Assembly (NCBI GenBank): GCA_030248215.1
Contig: JASANG010001037.1
Span: 248,001-312,000 of the forward strand
Direction: 5' to 3'
Length of the DNA: 64,000 bases
From: Enoplolaimus lenunculus
Lineage: Eukaryota > Nematoda > Enoplea > Enoplida > Thoracostomopsidae
The notes beneath the pieces are model-generated. The model saw nothing but the letters and a program-made list of their open reading frames with translations. It ran no database searches and was not told the DNA's origin. Of the stretch, positions 11,178 through 23,700 are shown piece after piece. Numbering within the stretch: position 1 is the stretch's first letter; each line of letters opens with the position of its first letter. A program made the translations under genes and the position numbers.

Positions 11178-12821
11178 AAAATTTGTACCAAAACGAAAAT
11201 CAAAATTGCAGAACATCTCAAGTTTTGTACAACTGAGGAAAATTTCACTGCCGAAATTGCCTTGAACCTGCGGCAGAAATTCTACCAGAACCGCTGCTGG
11301 AGATTGATTTGCAGCCGATGCCGAATTTAGAACTCCGGTTGTTAGTACCCTGCTACTTGCCGGTAAGAAATAAATTATTGAAAAAGTATAGGTAATCAAC
11401 TTTGTGACTATTAGGCTCGGTATTTTCGTCTTAAAGTTTTGGCTTAAAAACTGTTGCTGGTGAAATTGCATCCATATCGGGCTTGTAGGCAGAGAGAGAC
11501 GGGTTCCGCACCCGTTTGAAAAATTTTACCCCTACTAGGAACATTTCAATCCTGATTTAACTAATGTAATCTCCACGAATGTCCCTCCTAAAATGGTTTT
11601 GCCCCCCCGTATGTTGAGCTGACAACGGTGCTGCCAGTATGCATAATTTGTTTGAACTTTCTGAGCACTTGTGAGCATTTATAGATATGTACCATGTAGC
11701 ATAAAAACCGAAAATCAATCAGCGTTACTTTTAGGGGCGTAACATAACGCATATATCAGGGTAAACTCCGGAGGTCTGCAACCGGCTACGGCAGAAAATC
11801 GACCTCCAGCTCCGGCAGAATGTTTGCCGGACGTTCCGGCAATTTCGGTAGGGAAATTTTGTACAAAATTCATCTGTTTGATGCGTTTACTTTAAACTTG
11901 TGGCATAATTTTAAGAAAAAATTGCCCAGATTTCGTAAAAAGATAAGCGTGCAGTCGATTGAACAACACATTACAGATAAAAACCAAACGATTTAACAAC
12001 ACATTACAGATATTTGCTAAAATTATCAAAATTAAAAACACCTCAACTACGTAATTTCGTCTCACCTCTGGCTTCGGCTTTGGCAAGTTTTGCTAACCTC
12101 CGGCTCAGATATTTTTCACCTCCAACTCCACCCTAATATATATCATAAAAATAAACCCAAACCAATTGTACTGCAGTCCGGCATGAACATGGGACAGCCT
12201 AAAAGCAACATACGCTGATTTGATAATTCAAGATAACAATGAAAAAGCAAAGCACTTTATAATGGCACATTTCACATAAAATGGCAGTGTACGTTACGAA
12301 ATTTCACAATACATTAAGGAATTGTAGCGTTTCCAAAGCTACCAACCCGCCTTTCAAAGGATTATTTGGTTGCAACTTGAACGTATATACCTTCTTAAAT
12401 TGGTGGACGTCAGAGCTAAGTCTGAAAAATTCTTCAGTTTTGACGTATCAGCCAGTCAAAAATCGCATTCCTATATAGCGAATATAGAGAACCAAGCTTA
12501 AAATTAGTACATGATTAAAGCGAAACTGCAATAATAGTAAAGCAGTATATCCTTGTTTAGCAGAGATTAACTCGGATTAGGTGCCCACGGCTTTCTATTC
12601 AGAACGCCCCGGGCTACATATATATTTAATAATTTGCTGTATCATGGTTAAAACAAACAATGGCGGTGGAGTATGTATGTTTTCTTCAACGAGGTATCGA
12701 ATGTAGACGTAGTGGACGACTAGCATATAAAGAATACCTGAAAATGAAATATATCACCCATAATACACTTTGTTGACATAGTTACAACGCAACCTAAATC
12801 GTGACACGTGCATGTAGCCAA

Positions 12822-12975
12822 CGATGGACTCAGCCCTTCTCCCGGAAAAATTTTGCCCCCCCCCTAGAAAATTTCCAACCTTGCTTGTAAGTCAACGAAT
12901 AGCCATGTACGCTCTCCTGAAAACTTTTTAGCCCTCTAGCAAGATGAGCTGGCTACCGCTCTGATGTGACAACGA
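12822..12975. repeat. dispersed ~150-bp repeat (GTAGCC...GAGCTGGCTACGGGCC family)
   Basis: Family signature words in order: TAGCCA, CTCAGCCC, AAATTTTGCCCCCC, TAGAAAATTT, CAACCTTGCTTG, CTCCTGAAAA, CTAGCAAGATGAGCTGGCTA. Non-coding; ends TAGCCA and TGGCTA are complementary. Confidence 0.65.
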
Positions 12976-13667
12976 AATTTTACGAAGGCGTGGGAATATT
13001 CAACCTATTTAAAAACTTTTGCATAGCAAAGCTAATTTTTGTGCTGGGGTATTGAAGACGCGTTTCAGCTGGGTCATATGCAAGGTAAGATAGCGCACGG
13101 ACGATACAGCTTCTCCTGCAGTTTGGCGAGAAACGGGGAAGAGGGGTTATTTTATTGAGTTAAGAATGACCTGCTACATTCTGGAGTTAATAATTGTTTT
13201 GCTGGTCGTAACATACGTATGCATCGACTCTATGTACTCAAACCGTAGGAGCAGTGGATAAATACAACTACTCATTCGTCACTGGTTTTCCAACAAAGGA
13301 ACTGTGGAAGCAGGCGTAATATGGATCTAAAGTTTAAGCATAAACATCAAGCAGCCCTTGAAAGGGTCAGGAAGACGGCAAAGTAACCAGGGACGTAGCC
13401 AACGGGAACAAGAGGAGAACGGTGCCGCCGCTTTGCGACAGCGTTCGCCCCATGAGCAAGTAGCCATTTGAAAAAAGTCCGAAATAATTTGTCTGTGTGT
13501 AATTTATACCGGTTTCAGCGTCTAGCTAAACCCATCCGATCGATATACAGATTCAAAGCTGCTTACTATGGACATATTAATCAGCATGAGACACAAAGTA
13601 GTCCGGTCATTTTTACGAAAAAAAGTCAAAAGTTTTCAAAAAACAAAGGTTTGTAATAATATTTTAT

Positions 13668-14238
13668 AACCAGTCGTAGTGGGACTACATAAGCAATTAA
13701 GGTAATATGCAAATTAGTTGTTAGCTAACTATTCATTTATCGGTATTGGAGGTTTGTAAGCAATTTCCTCAAATTCCTCGCACCCAAAAACCCTTTAGTG
13801 TTGAAATTATATTGCTTTTAACCTTAATAATTAGTGAAATATTGTAAAAAGTCCTAATTTAGGCTTATAAACTATGCTAATATGCAAATTATCTATTAGC
13901 TAACTGCTCAATTATCGGTTTTTAAGGTTTATAAACAGTCTACGCAGATTCCTCGCACCACAAAACCCTTTAATGCTAAAATTAGCTTGCTTCTAACGGT
14001 AATAATTAGTGAAATATTGTGGAAAGTCCTAATTTAGGCTTAATTACTTATGCAAATTAGCCTGTAGCTAATAAACGGCCTATAATTTTAAAACCCCAAT
14101 GCGAGGTTAACACCCCAGGATAATTGGCTTTCAAACAAAAAAAGTTTATCAAAATCGGTTCAGCCGTTCCTGAGATTCGTTTCGGACGGACAGACGGACA
14201 TACGGACATCCACCTTTCGACCCCCAAGTACAAAACAT
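13668..14238 (+). repeat. dispersed repeat with internal minisatellite, short copy
   Basis: Begins AACCAGTCGTAGTGGGACTA. It contains two ~180-bp AT-rich units (TATGCAAATTA...GTTAGCTAACT...CCTCGCACC...AAACCCTTTA...AAGTCCTAATTTAGGC). It ends in a conserved tail: TCGGTTCAGCCGTTCCTGAG, a run of CGGACGGACA words, then ACCTTTCGACCCCCAAGTAC. A longer inverted copy lies at 56812-57720. Confidence 0.8.
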
Positions 14239-14731
14239 AAACAACTTGGTATATTCTGTGTAGAAAAGAATGCACACAGCGCGCGTTGCGTTTTTGCCCG
14301 ATCGCTCTGATTTATGAGGGGGTCGGGTTGAAACCACGAAATAGAAAAGATGCTATTGATATGCATAGTAAAAATGGTTTGCTATATTCTTGGTGTCATT
14401 TTCATTACGTCTTTAGCTTTATGTGTATCGTGAATCTAATCTCGACCCCTAAAATGAAGGTGGGTATGAAAAAAATGCAACGAATGCTGGTACATTAATA
14501 GTGCCACGCAAATTTGAAGATGTTGCACATTCATGACAAAACAGTCATTATCAACTCTTGCCTTAGCCAAAATCGTAAAACATACGCGTAAATGTGGACA
14601 AACGTGTATAAAATGTAATAAAAAATTTTGATTCTCGCACATACACTGGAACTGAGAAACTGTCGAATAATCTTTACGCCCACAAAAATTGAATCGAAAT
14701 TCAAAGTAAATCACCTGCCTATTTAGTTGAG

Positions 14732-17700
14732 TTAAAGCAATATCGGTGGTTTGTACGGACATTTTCGATGTGTGTGTCCCTGTTTGCCATCCTTTCCGCA
14801 GTATTTGCACGGCGGTAGACGCTGGATAACAGGGCATGTAGTTTCCCCTTGTGAGTTTTTGACACTGTGCGACTTGTAGAATGTCGGATCAGCGCCGTTG
14901 TTTTTACAGTACGCACATTCCGTTGTTCGCGAGTTAAGTGCACGGTTTGAATTCACATCCTAAAATGGAAAAACAAAAATTGTTGCCCAATGTATAGAAC
15001 AGGGCCTTGTAAGCATAAGCTTCAGCCTATGCCAAAGCCTTATACCTAAGTCTGAGCCTAAGCAATATTAAGTCTAAAGGTTTAGCTTATTGTATTGCAG
15101 TCCCGCAGAAAAATGTTCCGTTCCTGATCTTTTATGGGCCAAATTATTTATGATTTAAACGCTCACCAGGTTTCGTCTTCAGTGGGGCCCAAGTTACGGC
15201 GCTCAAAATTGACAGCTTGTCTTTACCGTATGATTTAACACAAGGATACTACTAGCTTTAACTTCGCTTTGCTCGCGAACTTGGTGCAATTGAGAGATTT
15301 TTGATGTCAGAAAAAAACCAAAAATGTCTTTGGTGGGATTTAATATCTACTTACAAAAAACTAATGTGACTTGTTTAGCTCGCCCCACTAATGAGTTTCT
15401 GGTGTTCTGATGATCTTCTACGTTTATTCCACGCTCAAACTTAACTTTTTAAAAAATTCGAATTTTTAGGGTTGCAATTACCTCATCGGACAAAAATTTT
15501 TTTCGAAAATGTAGACAAATTATATACCATTTCACTAAGGTTGCGGAGCTAAGACGAATATTGTTAAATGTTTCCCAATCAGACGTCTGCCTAACGAGTT
15601 ATTGTCAAATAATTAAATTTGTAGCTGAGTCATGATCGCTGGCAGCGCGTCAACTAAGTTATTCAACAACAACTCGTTGAGCAGACTTCTGATTGCATAA
15701 TGTTTAACACCATTCGACTCAGCTCTGCAAACTGCTTGAAATGATATATAATTACGTAACCCTGTGAAAAATTAGACTAATTGCAGGGTCTTATGCAAAA
15801 ATGGCGAAAATCCAACCATCTTTGGGCAACTACCAGATGGGGGTAACCAAAATACCAGAAAAGCGCATGCACCTCTTCTTAGGTTGTTCACATCACCGCC
15901 TCTGAGTCCGAAGCCTATGCCTAAGCCTTAACGTTGTGACATGAAAGTACAAAGGAACCTTGTTGTCAGAATTATATGACGATTCTGAAGTGGAGTGAAA
16001 GCTGTGTCAGCATTTGAATTATCATTTAAAAAAGCACAAAATTTTAGTTTTACTGACTTAAAGAAAGTTTCACTTATTCAAACATACCAAATATGATGTA
16101 AAAAGTTCTTTTCGAGCTTTTGACGGCTTTTTTAACGGTGGTAATTTACACATTCGTCTAGGAATCAAAGTTGAAATCGAGTCGTCCATGCGCTGAAAAT
16201 ATTACTAAACAGATATAAAACTTGTTAATAATCAATAGGCTTATATTTTTATGCTAACAAACGGGTTAATTAACACGCTAATATTGATCGTATGGTAAGA
16301 CTACCAACTACATTCCTAATCAACTTTTGCATTGTAAACGGACTTCACCAGTTTCTGTCAAATTCCTACTGGATAACATTAACCCTTTCTCACATGAATA
16401 TTTTCTATTTCCCCTGAAACCTACTTTTATGCTAGGATTCGAACTACAGTGACTGGAGTGGGAGGCGTATACCAACAACACTCAGCTATAGGAGCTTGAC
16501 GCTCGAGCCCGAGGGGCTCTCACGTCTTGTGCTGATTTAGTACTATGTATACGTGTTGCAATTGTTAAACACGGTGCGATATATACTATTTAATGTATAT
16601 ACACTGCACTGAGTTGCCTACAGCCGCTCTTTACGATAATCTTCGACTCTCTGACAGGGCGCAAAACGTTTTGGGCAATATTCAAGAATTCTATGTCAAA
16701 AAATTATTACCATGTGTTGCTCTGACCCCTGGAAAAATTTTGCCCCCCCTAGAAAATTTTCAACTTTTCTAGTAAAGTCAACGAAAACACTAGTGTGCCC
16801 CTACTGAAAATTTTTTAATCCCTCTAGCAAGATGAGCTGGCTACGGACCTGTGTTCCTCTCGTCGTAAGTTTTTCTTTCTGCCTCATCAAATCTCGGAGC
16901 CAAAGCTTATACGTAAACCAAACTTCCCACATAAGTTTAAGCCTATGCAGTTTGTTCGGACAAGGGTCTGGGGATACTCCGCTTTGCCGAAAAAATTTTG
17001 CATGGTCCACTCGAAAAATTTTGATCTCGCTTACAAATTAGGTGAAATTTCAGCACGACCCCTGTAGAAATATATTGCAGATACATGTCGAACTGAGTTT
17101 TTGCGAAAAAAACGCAGCAAGCAATAAAACGTTTTCAACTTTAGGATATCAAACGTAAATCTAAAATCTGTAAACGTGAATCAAAAACTTGTAAAGGTGC
17201 ATCTTCTCTCTGTGGGACCATAGCCAGAGGGGGATCAGCCCCCTCAGAATAAATTTCGGCTCCGCTCGAAAATTTTTAACGTTACTTGTAAGACATCGAA
17301 AACCCTTGTATGGCCATCCTGGAATTTTTAGCTCCTTAACAAGATGAGTTGACTATGGGCCTGTATATCTGCCTTGTCTTCTTAAAAACTTTCGGTAGTG
17401 AATACGTATATTCCAATATCATATTGCATCACTACGCTAAGAAATTTTGAAAATACAAACATTGGCCAATGTTTAGAAGAGGGTCGTGTACTATTTATAT
17501 ATGCATATTCCTAATCCTAAGCCAAAGCCTAAGTCAAAGCCTAAGCGTAAAGATCAGGCACAGAAATCATACAAAAACATAAAACGGAAAAAATTTTAAT
17601 CGTACCTGATTTGTTACCTTCGACGGCGTTTGATGAGATTTGCCCAATATCGGACGAAAACCAATCAGCGGAGGATCGCCTTGATTTCCATCTGTGCAAT

Positions 17701-20700
17701 CAGCGCCTGAATTTAAACCTGAAAATTGTAAAATATTAAACCCGTTAGAAAACAAGTATAAATGTTTTTCAGTTGAGTGTAAATCTAAAGCCAACGCCTA
17801 AATTTATATATATCTAATCTAGCTCAAGCGGTGACTATTAAGATCAAGAGTTTGTCCAACCCATTTTCTATACATTGGTATTCATTTACGACGCTAGAAA
17901 TCAGGCTCACAACCACAGGGGCGAGAAAGGCACCAGGGACACTTACGTCCTTTTTGGTCCATAAATTTTTGACAGTATATAAACTAAGGATTGTGCTACA
18001 TTCGCCGCGCACGGCTCGACTACATTCGCCGCGCACGGCTCGACTACATTCGCCGCGCACGGCTCGACTACATTCGCCGCGCACGGCTCGACTACATTCG
18101 CCGCGCACGGCTCGACTACATTCGCCGCGCACGGCTCGACTACATTCGCCGCGCACGGCTCGACTACATTCGCCGCGCACGGCTCGACTACATTCGCCGC
18201 GCACGGCTCGACTACATTCGCCGCGCACGGCTCGACGCTGCCGCGGTGCACGGTAATAATTTTAATAAAAATTGCCGCACGCCGCTGTGCGCCAACACAC
18301 ACCACCAAATAGATTTTACCTAATTTTTTGTTAGCAACGCATAGCGGCGTGCAGTGGCGCGCGGCAGTGTCCGGAGACCCGTGGTAGCGTCCAACGGCGC
18401 GCAGCGAGTATAGTGCATTCCTAAAATTTTATGTTTGGACAGATTTTCTTGCCGCCCCTACCTTTATAATACCCGTGAGTTGAACTTTGGCGTGTGGCGT
18501 AAATATCATGTGAACGTTTTGGTGTTTCATAGATTTTGTGTATATTTGTTGTACGGCTGGTAATGTTTTCAGTGTTGCCTAACCATCCGCTGTCTGACAA
18601 ACGACCTGAAATTTAATACAGAATCATTGCAATATTTACTAGGACTAGTAGTTGTTCATTTTGACGCAATCAGTACCATAGATACTTTTAAATCCTATAA
18701 AAGTTTTGAAATGACCAGTATTTGGTTTATTTTTTTACGAATCCGCCTAAACTTTAGTTGGGTCAATTGGAGCGAATCCACCAAATTGATCAAGGTCTTA
18801 TAGGGAAGATAGGTGGTGCGAACCTCGACGCTGGCCGAGACATAAGCGCTTCTACACGTTATCCGATGAAATGTTCGCCAAAAGGAGGCTTCGCCTTTCA
18901 GACTCCTGGAAACTTTTTTGAGTATTGAACGGAAGAAAGCGTAGTCAGATTTTCAAAAATGAGCATTACGTTCTGTATAATTATCTGCGGAAACGGTTAT
19001 TGTCTTGTGGTACAACTATTTAATTTTTTTCAAAATGTCCTGGACCAAACTCACTGAGGTTTGACCGCGAACCGCGTGTGCGAGTGGCTAAAGTTTTTTA
19101 CTCGACCCGCGCTTTGCCCGTAGAATCTTATAACCGTTGGGTATCCGGTGCTAAGTTGTTTTACCCACGATTCATCTTTACCATCCCTTATTTTTTGTTT
19201 TGTGTTCAAAAAATCTTGTCTAATTTTAAAACTGTACTGTAGTTTGCCGTCAGTTTCCGTCACAAAACGGGCTATAGTAACCGGCGGGACGCAACCGGAT
19301 GTGACAAATACCCAGCATAAGGTTCATAAATTTTGCCGCAACTTGATTCGGCCGTCAGACATACCTACACGGTTAAAATAACGTGTATATTGTGAATTTT
19401 AAAAAAATTTATCCACTATGTTCTCAAAAGTTAGTCTTTAAGTTTCGTTTTATAAATCTTCGCAAGTAAAACTTCAATCATTACTCGAAATTCACCCAGA
19501 GGGGTGATCTGCCGAGTGTAAGCGGGGGTGCGCACCCGATACAATTGAAGCTTCGGGGCACCCGATACAATTGAAGCTTCGGGGGACCGAAAATTTTGCG
19601 GGGGCTCTCGCGCATTGGATAACCTCGCTGGAGGTTTCAGAGGAATTCTGCAGCGCCGCGGCAATTGCAATGTTATACAGCGACGTTCTATTAGAAAGTG
19701 ACACATATTTACGTGCGAAATGGTTAAATTTTTCTGAACATTTTTTCCAAGAAAACTGTCGAAAGTTGCAAATTTTGGAAGGGCACACTCCTCTCACCTC
19801 GCTACACTTCTTATCGCCATCCTTAACTGTTACATACAAGTTAATGAATAGTACAACATTTATGAAATACGAAAAAATTTCACAACTAAAATTTCAGAAA
19901 CCTCCAGCAAAAATTCTACCAGAGACGGGATGTCGATATTTGTTTACCGGAGTCATAGGCTGGTAAAACACTGTAACGCAGTGTAAATAAGTCTCGCCTG
20001 CCGTTTGTTGCCAAATTCTAGGTGGGTATAAACAAACAATCACAAATTTTTACTCGCGTTTCAAAACTTTACCCGTGGGTATAGCCACATCAAAGAATTT
20101 GTTACTCCGCCCGTGTTTACCGGCGCTTCGAGTGCATCTCTACCGCGAATACCCATTGCTGATTTTGCCTTTGCAAGGATATGCAACTAGACTGCAATTG
20201 ACATCATATTCATTTTAGTACCTGCGTAAAAATCGCTCAGCGAAACTTGCTGCACAGAGTTGCTGTTCTGAGAAAACACTGGTGTTTGACTGATCATTTG
20301 CATATTCACAACGTCGTTCGCTTTGATTTTCATCCAGTCCGGCCAGTCGTCGGATTGAAGACCTGAAATGATAAAAAATATAATCTCCAATACTCAAAGT
20401 TTAGGCCGTTCAGTGCGTCAATATGGCCGGTTTTAAAAAAGCCAGCAAATTTCTAACCGATCCAAAAATTGAAAAATATATTACTTGCTGTATACCATGA
20501 CTGGGAAATATGAGTTAATTTTAAATCCTATAATATATTTAAGAGAAAAATTTTCAGTTTACTATCTATAACCCCTTCTCACATTGAGTTGCCTATAGGC
20601 AACTCAGCGCAGTGTATATACGTTAAATAATATATCGCACCGTGTTTAACAATTGCAACACGTATACATAGTACTAAATCTCTACAAGACGTGAGAGCCT

Positions 20701-23700
20701 ACTAGGGCTCGAGCGTCAAGCTCCTATACCTGAGTGGTGATGGTATACGCCTCCAACTCCACTCACTGGAGTTCGAATCCTAGCATAAAAGTAGGTCTCA
20801 AGGTAAATAGAAAATATTCATGTGAGAAAGGGTTAAAGCTTATGCGGCAAAGATCACCAACCCTTTTAACTATACGTAATATTTTCTGTGGTTACATTTA
20901 GACTAAAAAGTTTACTAAATGCAAAATCGCGAAAATCGTTCATCACTACTATTCTCAAGACACGCTGGTTATCAAAATCTGCATTCGAACGCATGTTTTC
21001 GTATACAGCGTACTGCGCGTCTTTCAAATAGTATATTTTCACGCAGATCCAGATGGAAGGCAGGCGTACGCGCCCCGTCAGAAATTTTTTTGTAAGTAAA
21101 TGGTTAGATCCCTACCTTACAATTTTTCTCCGCTGAATATTTTCAAATATAATAGCATAGACAGTTATAATATTGCGTTTCATAAGTTTTGCCAGCCCGC
21201 CCGCCCCGTCAGAAACTTATGAACCCGCCGCTGTTTGGTGATCATTAAAAATAATTTCAGATTTAATGGAACATTTAGCCAAATGTGTAAAAAGTGCCTG
21301 TATAATTTTCGTTTATTGAAGATGCGCGATGCATATCGTAGTGTTGTAACGAAACGTTTGATTCGTGACTATTGTTTGGTAAACTGAACGCGTCACTTAT
21401 TTCGGCGCTTGTCTGGCTTGACCAGCCGCTAGATTGATAACCTAAAAAATGCCAATTCAATCGTATACAGGATTTGATTGTAGTTTTAATCATCGGTTAG
21501 CTGCAACTGGACGCACATTCTGTGTAGAAAACAATGTACACGACACGCGTTGCATTTTTGACCTACACCTCCTGCCTTTTTTACGGGGTATCATAATTTT
21601 CCGCAAACACTACAACAGATAATGCCATTCGGTGTGCCTTAAAGTTAAACTCGACCCTTCAGGAGAGAGGGCTATAAAACAATTAGTGCTGGTACATTTT
21701 GCACCACACACAATCTAGCAAATAGCATGCTCTTGTGATTATCAACTTTTCTTGAAATTAGGAATATTCAAACGAAGGTAAATTGCCAAACCACTAATTC
21801 GGCAACATACTTTTCTTACCAAAAATGTTACTTTCATAAACAAATAACCTATAATTGAAATATTTTAACCTGACGACTTGAATATTTAACCGCTAACGCA
21901 CTTAACTACGCCTGTGCAATTAGCAGACACGAAACATATTTTCGGAAAGACGCGGTTTGGAGTTCGCGTAACCAGTAAGATGCATTATTTTTATGGTCGT
22001 ATACAAGAGGATGGATAGAGAGGATATATCTCCGTCCGAAATTTCTGCAGACAACAAAATCCACTTTTAACACGCTATAGAATATAAACTCTATTGATCC
22101 TAGCCGGTCAAAAATTTTCTTGTACGTCAACGTATCACAATTCGTCGCCCGACAACTCGTTGCCCGACAGCTTGTAATCCGAAATGTTATCTACTGAACA
22201 ATTCGTTGCTCATTATTATTTTTAGATTTAGGCTTAGGCTTAAAATTACGCTTATGATTACGCTTAAATTTATTAATGGTGTTTACGATACTGTTGGGCC
22301 ATACGTTGTCGGACTATGAATTGTGCGTATATTGTAAACTTATTCCCTCCCAAACTTTGTAACGTACCGGATACATCGTTTCGACTGTCATTTTGCCAGC
22401 TGACGCAAGACCAATCGCCGTTTTCCACGGAACGTGAATGTATATCGGACATCTGAAAAAAGACTTCAATTAAATCAAACTCTTAACCCATACACTGTAA
22501 AGGCTATTCATGAAGAATCGCTAAAATGTAAGCACCCCTACGACAATTTTTTTGTTGTCACAAAATTAATAAATACTGATTGTTTACAGTAAATAGCAAA
22601 CTGCTAAATTCGGCTCAATCTCAAAACAGTAACAGCATTGGTTTTAAGAATGGAAAAAATTTCAACAATTTTACTATTTACCTCAAATATGGTTTCAGAA
22701 TTTGACGATGAATTGTGCGAATCAGGGTCATTTTGAGTTTCAGTCACTTCTGTGTCAAGACTTTTAAGCTCATAGTCCATTATCTGAAATACGCGCACTT
22801 TAAACACAAGATTAATGACGGTAGCATAGACGTGCTCAAAGGGGGCCCCTTGATACCGTTGAAGAAAACTCGATAAGCATCTCATTCAAGTTGGTTGTAC
22901 AATATGTAAAACTGTAGTAAAAGATACATGGTTATGCACCCATTGCTGTCCACAAATTTTTGCACCCCCAGAAAACTTTCAACCTTGCCTGTAAGTCAAC
23001 GAAAGTACTTGTATGCCCCTCCTGAGAAATTTTTAGCCCCCACTACAGGGTTGGATCCGGCCCGGATTTTTAGGGCCCGGGCTTTTCTCACTCGGCAAAC
23101 GAAAAAAACCATATAAACATAACACTATCATATTTCACCGGATATTGTTCAGCGCAGCTTCCTTCAGAGCCACAAGAGCTCCAACGACGGACAGATGCAA
23201 AAGGCTGCTAGTCTCGGTTACAACGGTTTACTAAAATACGGCTCAGATTCGCCCGTACTGGCTTGTATACCAAGCACGGGTGTAGCAAGCTTGGATAACA
23301 ATAGAATTAGCGCTGTGATTTCGCGACAGTAATTAACGCATTGCTTGAAGTTACAGCGGAAACGTTAACAGTTAAAGGAAACGTTAACAGTTAAAGGTTC
23401 TATATAACCAACGAGCTTACTTGCTAGTACAGCGGACTTAAAAAGCTTTTACATCCGAACAGGTGCAAATGATTGCGGATTACGAACTCAAGAAACTTTT
23501 TTTCGTAATTTTTGCATTTTTGCACATAACTTAACCCTACTTTTCAAACAGTTAATATATATTATTTTTAAAAATTTTCGATTTACTTCATAATCACAGC
23601 ACATGTATATTGGTGCAATGCAACCGGAACCAAAAAAATTGCCAGAAAAATCTGTTAACTATTTTTGCTTAAGCATCGATTAACGTTTATAAAAGTCGGA

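Larger units (their letters stand above)
7045..14731. other. gene-poor repeat region
   Basis: No exon chain or recognisable protein was found here. The region holds four families: TTAGGC-core MITEs (7521-7689, 10733-10893, 11011-11177); several short copies of a family rich in CCGGAGGT/GCCGGAA words (about 8870-8960, 9120-9200, 9410-9480, 10660-10735, 11240-11340, 11765-11860, 12060-12130); a TA-flanked inverted-repeat element (9841-10564); and the first copy of an AT-rich minisatellite-bearing repeat (13668-14238). Open frames of 60-200 codons here overlap those repeats. Confidence 0.7.

Noticed and set aside
17824-18323. Four overlapping frames of 110-141 codons with octapeptide repeats
   Set aside because: They are all products of one 24-bp minisatellite in a nanos intron; none has a domain or splice support.
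19051-19263. Extra nanos exon (70-codon minus frame)
   Set aside because: No convincing acceptor or donor, and it lacks the phase-1 G-x-x-S pattern of the neighbouring exons.
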